Source: a bacterium (lineage in GTDB: Bacteria; Krumholzibacteriota; Krumholzibacteria; LZORAL124-64-63). Taken from it: a stretch of 5,003 bases of DNA. The stretch is taken from assembly GCA_016873405.1 (NCBI GenBank), contig VGXH01000198.1:1-5003 (forward strand), given 5' to 3'. Below, one piece after another: positions 1-5,003 of this stretch. The translations under genes and the position numbers were made by a program. The notes under the pieces were generated by a model. The model had not been told where the DNA came from. It did not search any database and saw only the letters and a program-made list of their open reading frames with translations. How positions within the stretch are numbered: the first letter of the stretch is position 1; every line of letters starts with the position of its first letter.

Positions 1-644
1 TTTTCGCGGCGGCGGCTCGGGCGCTGCTGCCCCCGCGCGACGCCGGCCCCTGGAACGAAGCCCTGATGGAGCTGGGCGCCACCGTCTGCCTGCCCCGGCG
101 GCCGCTCTGCGCAAGCTGCCCGGTGGCGACGTTCTGCAGTTCCCGTGGCGCCGGGGGTTCAGCGGACGCCGTCGCGCCCGGTCCACCGGCCCAGGCCGTG
201 GGCGTGGTCGTGGTGGTCTTCCAGGCCGCGGGCCGCGTCTGGCTGGAACCCGCCGGCGGCGCGCCCCTGCCGTGCGCGACGGCCGCCGTGCCCGCGCGGG
301 CGGACTTCCACCGCCTCCACCCGGGTCTGCTCGGCCTGCCGATGACGGCCTGGTTCCCGTTGCCGGAGGCGGCGGCCGGCCGGGCCGAGGCGCTGGCGGC
401 CCTCGTCGCCGGCGTCTGCGGCCTGCCGGGTCCCCGGCGGCGCCTGGGCACCGTGCGCCACGCGATCACCCGCTACCGGCTGGAGGCGGCGGTCATCGCG
501 CTGGACCTGCCGGAGGCGTGGGCGGGGCCGCCGGCGCCCGCGCGTCCGCCCGGGATCTGGGCGGAAGCCGCCCGGGCGCCGGACCTCCACGTGAGCCAGT
601 TGACGCGCAAGGCGTTGCGCCGACTGGGCTCCGCTCGAGGTTGA
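1..644 (+). CDS. mutY: A/G-specific adenine glycosylase MutY, C-terminal part (5' end outside window)
   Basis: MutY removes adenine mispaired with 8-oxoguanine or guanine in base-excision repair. The reading frame is already open at base 3 and gives about 213 residues before the TGA at 642-644. The catalytic helix-hairpin-helix glycosylase domain is almost entirely outside the window. Visible first is the family signature W-N-x-A-L-M-E-L-G-A, followed at once by the [4Fe-4S] loop C-x6-C-x2-C-x5-C (cysteine codons at 87, 108, 117 and 135). After a Gly/Ala-rich linker comes the MutY-type Nudix-like 8-oxoG-recognition domain: a VVVVVF strand, a GLLGL..WFPLP segment resembling the usual GLLxGLWEFP, a VRHAITRYRL strand, and the usual C-terminal LTRKALRRL. 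The ATG at 66 is internal and is not the start. The domain looks diverged: the RRP motif is missing, and the Phe-Ser-His recognition loop reads Ile-Thr-Arg. The cluster motif makes the family call secure. Confidence 0.95.
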   Translation, partial: FAAAARALLPPRDAGPWNEALMELGATVCLPRRPLCASCPVATFCSSRGAGGSADAVAPGPPAQAVGVVVVVFQAAGRVWLEPAGGAPLPCATAAVPARADFHRLHPGLLGLPMTAWFPLPEAAAGRAEALAALVAGVCGLPGPRRRLGTVRHAITRYRLEAAVIALDLPEAWAGPPAPARPPGIWAEAARAPDLHVSQLTRKALRRLGSARG

Positions 645-646
645 CA
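641..646 (+). promoter_or_regulatory. Candidate -35 box (TTGACA) of the rrf2-type regulator
   Basis: An exact TTGACA overlaps the TGA stop of mutY and lies 74 bases before the regulator's ATG. No good -10 hexamer sits at 16-18 bases: the sequence around 663-670 is TCTCCTTT. The promoter call therefore rests on the -35 match and position only. Two other exact TTGACA copies in the window also lie just upstream of plus-strand genes. Confidence 0.35.
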
Positions 647-656
647 ATCCGGTTTC

Positions 657-664
657 GATGCATC
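657..664. promoter_or_regulatory. GATGCATC palindrome, possible regulator half-site
   Basis: A perfect 8-base palindrome lies between the TTGACA box and the regulator gene. Its ATGCAT core resembles the core of NsrR (Rrf2-family) half-sites, which is the only reason to propose regulator binding. An 8-base palindrome can also occur by chance. Confidence 0.25.
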
Positions 665-674
665 TCCTTTGGGA

Positions 675-689
675 TGATCCTCGGGATCA
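675..689. promoter_or_regulatory. Candidate operator: TGATCC-TCG-GGATCA inverted repeat
   Basis: Perfect 6-base arms flank a 3-base spacer. After one mismatch, two more G-C pairs extend the symmetry (672-673 with 691-692). The repeat lies where transcription from the TTGACA box at 641 would be expected to begin, and 30 bases before the ATG of the Rrf2-family gene. A dyad over the start site suits autorepression by a dimeric regulator, as is common in this family. No U-rich tract follows, so a terminator is less likely. Confidence 0.4.
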
Positions 690-719
690 CCCTACGTGTA
701 ACGGCGGAGAGGTTCAGCC

Positions 720-1118
720 ATGCTGCAGATTACCAGGCAGACCGAGTACGCGATCAAGGGGCTGCAGGAACTGGCGCGGCGACAGAGCGATGCGCCCGTG
801 CAACTGAAGTCCATCGCCGGGGCGTGCGAGGTTTCGGAAGCCTTCCTGGCGAAGATCTTCCAGATGCTGGCGCAGTCGGGCATCGTCAAATCGCACCGCG
901 GCGTCAAGGGAGGGTTCAGCCTCGGCCGCCCGGCGACGGAGATCACGCTGCGCGAAGTGGTGGAGGTCTGCGAAGGCGGGATCGTGTTGAACCGTTGCCT
1001 GCGCCATGTGGATCCCTGCCAGAACGCCGGGCATTGCAACATCTCCAAGGCCTGGAAGGATGCCCAGGACGCGCTGATCGGCGCACTCGAGCAGACGCGA
1101 CTGGCCGACGTGATGTAG
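720..1118 (+). CDS. Rrf2 family transcriptional regulator (probable Fe-S cluster sensor)
   Basis: This is a 132-residue winged-helix DNA-binding regulator of the Rrf2 family (relatives of IscR, NsrR and CymR), acting as a cytoplasmic dimer. Visible signatures: the N-terminal TRQTEYAIKGLQELA helix (about 5-19); the recognition helix region VSEAFLAKIFQML (38-50); the wing RGVKGGFSLGRP (60-71); and ITLREVVEVCEG (75-86). Next comes C93-x6-C100-x5-C106, close to the three-cysteine [Fe-S] ligand set of IscR (C-x5-C-x5-C), ahead of a long C-terminal helix with W112. The length is normal for the family. The ATG is preceded by GGAGAGG at 706-712 with 7-base spacing. The gene lies downstream of mutY on the same strand and converges on rlmN. 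The cluster is inferred from the cysteines. Whether it senses Fe-S status, NO or redox cannot be told, so no specific name is given. Confidence 0.93.
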   Translation: MLQITRQTEYAIKGLQELARRQSDAPVQLKSIAGACEVSEAFLAKIFQMLAQSGIVKSHRGVKGGFSLGRPATEITLREVVEVCEGGIVLNRCLRHVDPCQNAGHCNISKAWKDAQDALIGALEQTRLADVM

Positions 1119-1143
1119 CGTGATCGCCGCTCCGCGGGGGGAG

Positions 1144-1157
1144 GGTCCGGCCGGACC
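1144..1157. other. Perfect 14-base palindrome in the convergent spacer
   Basis: GGTCCGGCCGGACC is fully self-complementary and lies in the 40-base gap between the Rrf2-type gene (ends 1118) and rlmN (ends 1159 on the other strand). As RNA it could form a 5-bp stem with a 4-base loop in either direction, as expected for a shared bidirectional terminator. There is no U tract on either side, so a terminator role is only a suggestion. Confidence 0.3.
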
Positions 1158-1158
1158 G

Positions 1159-2241
1159 TCAGTCCCCCCGCTTCCGGTCGCCGCCGCCGGTCGCATCGCG
1201 CCGGCGCCGCAGTTGTCCGCACGCGGCGGCGATGTCGCGGCCGCCGCTCAGGCGGACCGTCGCGTCGATCCCGGCTGCGGCGAGGATCGCCTGGAACGCC
1301 AGCACCGCGTCGGCGGTCGGCGGCGCCTGTCGATCGTCGTCGAGCGGGTTGAGCGGGATGAGGTTCACCTTGAACAGGCCGCCCGCGACCAGCTTCGCCA
1401 GCCGCCGCGCCTGCTCCGGGCTGTCGGTGCGGCCGGCGATCAGCACCCAGGCGACGGTCGTGCGCCGTCCCGACTGCCGCGCGTAGCTCCGCCCCAGTTC
1501 CAGCACCTCGGCCAGCGGCGTGCGTCCGGGCACCGGCATCAGGCGCCGGCGCTCCTCGTCGGTCGTCCCGCCCAGGCTGAGCGTCAGGCCGGTTCCCGGC
1601 GCCAATGCGAGCAGGCGGCGCAGTCCGTCGCCGGGTCCGCTGGTGGAGACCTGGACGCGCCGCCTCGACATGCCCAGCCCGTCCGGGGCCAGCATGATCG
1701 CCAGCGCCGCGGGCAGGGCGTCCCAGTTGTCCAGCGGTTCGCCCATGCCCATGAAGACGACGTTGAACTGGCGATCGCCGTGCCCGGGCACCGGAGCCGC
1801 CGCCAGGTCGCGCCGGAGGTGGGTCACCTGCTCGAGGATCTCGCCGGCCTCGAGATTGCGCACGAGCCCGCCGCGCGCGGTCGCGCAGAACCCGCACGCC
1901 ATCGCGCAGCCCACCTGTGTCGAGAGGCAGAACGTGGCGTGGCTCTCCATCGGGATGATCACGCTCTCGACCGTCTGCCCGTCACGCAGCCGGAACAGGA
2001 ACTTGCGCGTGCCGTCGCCGCCCACCTGGCGCTCGAGCGGTTCGAGTCCCTGCAGGTCCCAGCCGGACGCCAGCGACTCGCGCAGAGTCCGCGGGAGGTT
2101 GCGAAGGTCGTCCCAGGCCAGAGCGTCGCGCCGGTAGAGCCAATCGGCCAACTGCCGGGCGCGGTAGGGCTCGCCGCCCGCGGCCGCGACGGCGGCGGCC
2201 AGACGGTCGGGAACCAGCGATCGCAGCAGCGGTTTGGCCAC
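1159..2241 (-). CDS. rlmN: RlmN, dual-specificity 23S rRNA / tRNA adenine C2-methyltransferase (radical SAM)
   Basis: RlmN methylates C2 of A2503 in 23S rRNA and A37 in some tRNAs by a radical-SAM, methyl-cysteine mechanism, affecting translation fidelity. The 360-residue product has the small N-terminal RNA-binding region (about 1-80, with YRARQLADWLYRR). E92 matches the conserved active-site Glu of VESVIIP. C105 in FCLSTQVGC and C341 in AACGQL match the two mechanistic cysteines (118 and 355 in E. coli). The cluster motif is C112-x3-C116-x2-C119. GMGEPL (165-170), VSTSG (198-202) and NLIPLNP (293-299) are also present. The start is GTG (codon 2241-2239) with GGGAG five bases upstream. The barrel is diverged in places: the usual SLHA reads SLGG (222-225), and the usual EYxL....ND reads AWVL....TD. 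The gene is convergent with the Rrf2 gene and divergent from the response regulator. RlmN rather than Cfr is favoured by overall motif order; confidence in the family is high. Confidence 0.95.
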   Translation of the reverse strand: MAKPLLRSLVPDRLAAAVAAAGGEPYRARQLADWLYRRDALAWDDLRNLPRTLRESLASGWDLQGLEPLERQVGGDGTRKFLFRLRDGQTVESVIIPMESHATFCLSTQVGCAMACGFCATARGGLVRNLEAGEILEQVTHLRRDLAAAPVPGHGDRQFNVVFMGMGEPLDNWDALPAALAIMLAPDGLGMSRRRVQVSTSGPGDGLRRLLALAPGTGLTLSLGGTTDEERRRLMPVPGRTPLAEVLELGRSYARQSGRRTTVAWVLIAGRTDSPEQARRLAKLVAGGLFKVNLIPLNPLDDDRQAPPTADAVLAFQAILAAAGIDATVRLSGGRDIAAACGQLRRRRDATGGGDRKRGD

Positions 2242-2276
2242 GGAGACTCCCGGCGGCGGCCCGCGCGGCCGGCGCC

Positions 2277-2306
2277 TTGACAGCGGTTCGGTCGGCGGCG
2301 CAAAGT
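2277..2306 (+). promoter_or_regulatory. Candidate promoter of the response regulator (TTGACA, weak -10)
   Basis: An exact TTGACA lies at 2277-2282. With an 18-base spacer the -10 position reads CAAAGT (2301-2306), matching TATAAT at three of six positions. It would give a leader of roughly 110 bases containing the large hairpin at 2357-2388. The -35 match is exact but the -10 is poor. Confidence 0.35.
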
Positions 2307-2356
2307 GCGGGCGGCGCCGTCGCCCAATGTCCTGCGCCGCCGTCCGCCCCGCAAGC

Positions 2357-2388
2357 CGCGGCGCCCGGCCCGCCGGCCGGGCGCCGCG
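2357..2388 (+). promoter_or_regulatory. Strong 14-bp GC stem-loop in the response-regulator leader
   Basis: Bases 2357-2370 and 2375-2388 are perfectly complementary over 14 pairs, all G-C, around a four-base CGCC loop. The stem ends 24 bases before the ribosome binding site of the response-regulator gene. No U tract follows, so it does not look like a standard intrinsic terminator. It could be an mRNA-leader structure affecting stability, pausing or translation, or a DNA palindrome bound by a dimeric regulator. A 10-base palindrome, GTTCCGGAAC (2393-2402), follows directly. Confidence 0.5.
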
Positions 2389-2403
2389 CCGGGTTCCGGA
2401 ACG

Positions 2404-2418
2404 CCTTGCCGCAAGGAG
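2404..2418 (+). promoter_or_regulatory. Ribosome binding site AAGGAG inside a small hairpin; fixes the GTG start
   Basis: AAGGAG at 2413-2418 stands five bases before GTG 2424-2426. It is the strongest start signal here, and supports that codon over the TTG at 2277, which would add a low-complexity Pro/Ala/Gly-rich extension before the receiver domain. CCTTG (2404-2408) and CAAGG (2412-2416) pair around a CCG loop, so part of the binding site can be masked. That could modulate translation. Confidence 0.55.
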
Positions 2419-2423
2419 CCGCC

Positions 2424-3808
<1,385 letters not shown>

Positions 3809-3812
<4 letters not shown>

Positions 3813-3838
3813 CAGCGGCGGGCCGTATCCGTAACAAT
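3809..3838 (+). promoter_or_regulatory. Candidate promoter of the small exported protein gene
   Basis: TTGACA (3809-3814) overlaps the TGA stop of the response regulator. An 18-base spacer leads to AACAAT (3833-3838), matching TATAAT at four of six positions, in an A/T-richer patch that stands out locally. This is the best sigma-70-like pair in the window. No sigma-54 -24/-12 element was seen in this spacer. Confidence 0.45.
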
Positions 3839-3924
3839 GATAGCAAGGTCAGGCGGGCGCCCGGGCATGACGGCGGCGACCCGCCCGGCCGGGGACGGGG
3901 TGCCTTGGACAAGGGGCGAAGGAC

Positions 3925-4233
3925 ATGAAGCGCCAGCGAGCGATCCTGTTTCTTCTTCTGGCGACCTGGCTGATCGCCGGATCCGTGCTGGGGCCCGCCG
4001 CCGACGCGGTCCAAACCAGCGGCCAGACGAGCGGTTCGCCCGCCGACCCTGTCGGCGGGACCAACGGGGAGACCGACCCGGGCGGTTCCGGCCGCGGGGA
4101 TCCCGGTGGCGCGGGCGACGGGCTGGGGGCGGATCTGGGCCAACGTGCGCTGGGGACCGCGCAGTCCGGCGGGACGAACGCGGTGGTGGAGATCCTGCTC
4201 CAGCTGCTGCGGCTGATCCAGGCGGCAGGTTAG
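3925..4233 (+). CDS. Small exported Gly-rich protein of unknown function
   Basis: This 102-residue protein is not recognised. It has a classic Sec signal peptide: charged KRQR at 2-5, a hydrophobic core at about 6-23, and a signal peptidase I-type A-D-A site ending at residue 28. The predicted mature part is about 74 residues without cysteine, so it is not a lipoprotein. Residues 29-84 are rich in Gly, Pro, Asp, Ser and Thr, begin with a QTSG-QTSG repeat, and are probably disordered. The C-terminus (about 85-101, NAVVEILLQLLRLIQ) looks like an amphipathic Leu-rich helix. AAGGGG at 3911-3916 gives 8-base spacing to the ATG. Signal peptide, start signal and high-GC codon use support a real gene. 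It stands 112 bases after the response regulator and 119 bases before a TPR protein gene. Possible roles such as a secreted signal, a membrane-active peptide or an envelope factor are speculation. Confidence 0.72.
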   Translation: MKRQRAILFLLLATWLIAGSVLGPAADAVQTSGQTSGSPADPVGGTNGETDPGGSGRGDPGGAGDGLGADLGQRALGTAQSGGTNAVVEILLQLLRLIQAAG

Positions 4234-4252
4234 GGCGCCCCGACGGGCGCCC
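4233..4252 (+). terminator. 8-bp GC stem-loop at the stop codon of the small exported protein
   Basis: GGGCGCCC occurs at 4233-4240 and 4245-4252 around a CGAC loop, giving a perfect 8-bp stem beginning at the last base of the stop codon. The position suits a terminator or 3' stabilising hairpin. No U tract follows, so efficient intrinsic termination is uncertain. Confidence 0.4.
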
Positions 4253-4257
4253 GGCCG

Positions 4258-4271
4258 GCACGTGAACGTGC
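4258..4271 (+). other. Second stem-loop (GCACGTGAACGTGC)
   Basis: A five-base stem GCACG/CGTGC closes a TGAA loop five bases after the previous hairpin. The two hairpins together may end or punctuate the transcript of the small gene, or belong to the leader of the TPR gene. Confidence 0.35.
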
Positions 4272-4282
4272 AGAGGAAGAGC

Positions 4283-4322
4283 GAAGACCGGAAGACCGGA
4301 AGAACGCAAGACCGAAAGACCG
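4283..4322 (+). repeat. Five tandem copies of an 8-base unit (GAAGACCG)
   Basis: Successive octamers read GAAGACCG, GAAGACCG, GAAGAACG, CAAGACCG and AAAGACCG: two identical copies and three with one change each. A degenerate sixth copy (GGAAGAGC) may precede them at 4275-4282. The array is purine-rich on the plus strand and contrasts with the surrounding GC-rich DNA. It ends 30 bases before the TPR gene start. It could be a protein-binding array, an unstructured leader segment, or a simple microsatellite that varies in copy number. Confidence 0.75.
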
Positions 4323-4338
4323 AATCCACTTCCTCGCC

Positions 4339-4343
4339 GAGGG
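4339..4343 (+). promoter_or_regulatory. Ribosome binding site GAGGG of the TPR protein gene
   Basis: GAGGG ends nine bases before ATG 4353-4355. The in-frame ATG at 4344 directly abuts this motif, too close for its use, so 4353 is the preferred start. Confidence 0.5.
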
Positions 4344-4352
4344 ATGCGGTTG

Positions 4353-5003
4353 ATGAGTGACGAGAGCCGGGAGCCCGCGCGTCGGGACGCCGAACGGCCG
4401 CGCCAGTCGCGACCCCAGGCGGCGTCCGACTGGCAGCGCCTCGAAGAGATCGGCGACCTCCATTTCCACGCCTCGGCCTATGCGACCGCCCTGGACTACT
4501 ACGCGCCCCTGACCGACGGCGAGATGCTGGACACCCTGCCGCGCGAGCGCGCCGTGCCCCTGCTGCGCAAGGCCGTCGACTCGCTGCTGCTGTTGGGGCA
4601 ACTGGCCGAAGCCGATGCTCTCCTGGACGAGGCCGACGCCTTGCTCGCGCGCACCACCGCGTTGGCCGCGCCCGAGCAGGCCGCGGTGCTGACGGCCACG
4701 TTCCAGATCCGGCGCGCGGTCGTGCTGCGCGAACGCGGCCGGTTGCACGACGCGCTCAATCTCGCCAAGCGGGCGTTCGCGGTGCTCGCCCTGACCGACG
4801 AACATGCGGATGTCGCGCGGGTGCAGGTCGTCATGGGCGTCTGCCACCTCCGCCTCGGCCGGCTCGAGAAGGCCGAGGAGTTCTTCAACGACGGCCTGGC
4901 CACGTTCCGCCGCATCGGCCACGATCTGGGCGTGGCCAATCTGCTGAACAACCTGGCCCTCCTGGACAACGTGCGCTGCCGCTGGGATCGCGCGCTGGCG
5001 GGC
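4353..5003 (+). CDS. TPR-repeat protein, N-terminal part (continues past window end)
   Basis: The frame is open for 217 codons from ATG 4353 to the window edge with no stop. The N-terminus (about 1-26) is polar and Arg-rich without a signal peptide, so the protein is probably cytoplasmic. The rest is helical with TPR-like spacing of Gly, Ala and Leu. Repeats lie at about 27-60 (IGDLHFHASAYATALDYY), 67-100 (LGQLAEADALLDEADALL), 112-147 (RERGRLHDALNLAKRAF), 154-187 (MGVCHLRLGRLEKAEEFF), and a partial one from 194 (NNLALLDNVRCRWDRALAG). TPR arrays bind peptides or proteins. The repeats resemble the roughly 40-residue type found in regulatory TPR proteins. The C-terminal effector domain, if any, is outside the window, so no function can be given. 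Long shadow frames on the minus strand over this region lack recognisable protein features. Confidence 0.85.
   Translation, partial: MSDESREPARRDAERPRQSRPQAASDWQRLEEIGDLHFHASAYATALDYYAPLTDGEMLDTLPRERAVPLLRKAVDSLLLLGQLAEADALLDEADALLARTTALAAPEQAAVLTATFQIRRAVVLRERGRLHDALNLAKRAFAVLALTDEHADVARVQVVMGVCHLRLGRLEKAEEFFNDGLATFRRIGHDLGVANLLNNLALLDNVRCRWDRALAG

Noticed and set aside
671..693. Intrinsic terminator for mutY
   Set aside because: The inverted repeat has a short interrupted stem and no U tract, and sits at the expected start of the next gene's transcript. An operator reading fits better.
1120..2280. Plus-strand 386-codon frame opposite rlmN
   Set aside because: It covers the RlmN gene, whose catalytic motifs are unambiguous, and has no protein family features of its own.
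2277..2423. N-terminal extension of the response regulator from the TTG at 2277
   Set aside because: The extra 49 residues are low-complexity Ala/Pro/Gly and precede a receiver domain that begins right at GTG 2424, which has a strong AAGGAG. The region also contains the promoter-like box and hairpins.
4257..4271. GGCACG...TGC resembling a sigma-54 -24/-12 promoter upstream of the TPR gene
   Set aside because: The GG and GC are separated by 11 bases instead of the strict 10, and the -12 element reads CGTGC rather than TTGC. The match is better explained by the GCACG/CGTGC hairpin.
4344..4352. ATG at 4344 as start of the TPR gene
   Set aside because: It is in frame but directly abuts the GAGGG motif. 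The ATG at 4353 has workable spacing. The difference is only three residues.
4230..4922. Minus-strand open frame (230 codons) over the TPR gene
   Set aside because: The plus strand encodes clear TPR repeats with plausible start signals. The minus frame is His/Gln/Arg-rich shadow sequence and runs through the octamer repeats and hairpins.

Overview
The window is very GC-rich bacterial DNA (G or C at nearly every third codon position) with tightly packed protein genes and short spacers. Gene content and Shine-Dalgarno-type starts indicate a bacterium. A sigma-54 activator and an Rrf2 regulator fit a Gram-negative-type lineage, but the phylum cannot be fixed from this sequence. A high-GC FCB-type or deltaproteobacteria-like organism is only a guess.

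Layout, left to right: (1) the C-terminal part of a plus-strand adenine DNA glycosylase, MutY, whose 5' part lies outside the window; (2) a short spacer with a TTGACA box and palindromes, then a plus-strand Rrf2-family regulator with a three-cysteine cluster-type motif; (3) a 40-base convergent spacer holding a perfect 14-base palindrome; (4) the minus-strand gene for the radical-SAM rRNA methyltransferase RlmN; (5) a 182-base divergent spacer with a very strong 14-bp GC hairpin and a small hairpin over the ribosome binding site; (6) a plus-strand NtrC/NtrX-type response regulator (receiver, sigma-54 AAA+ domain, Fis-type helix-turn-helix); (7) a 102-residue exported Gly-rich protein of unknown function; (8) a structured spacer with two hairpins and five tandem copies of an 8-base unit; (9) the start of a TPR-repeat protein that leaves the window at its right edge.

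The left half gathers three proteins that carry or probably carry Fe-S clusters: MutY, the Rrf2 regulator and RlmN. All three are chromosomal housekeeping or regulatory types. The right half looks like a regulatory or signalling neighbourhood: a sigma-54 activator without an adjacent sensor kinase, a small secreted protein and a TPR protein. Whether these three act together is inference. No mobile elements, CRISPR arrays, tRNA or rRNA genes were seen. The most interesting items are the structured leaders (2357-2416 and 4233-4322), the unrecognised exported protein with its TPR neighbour, and the non-canonical active-site residues in RlmN.
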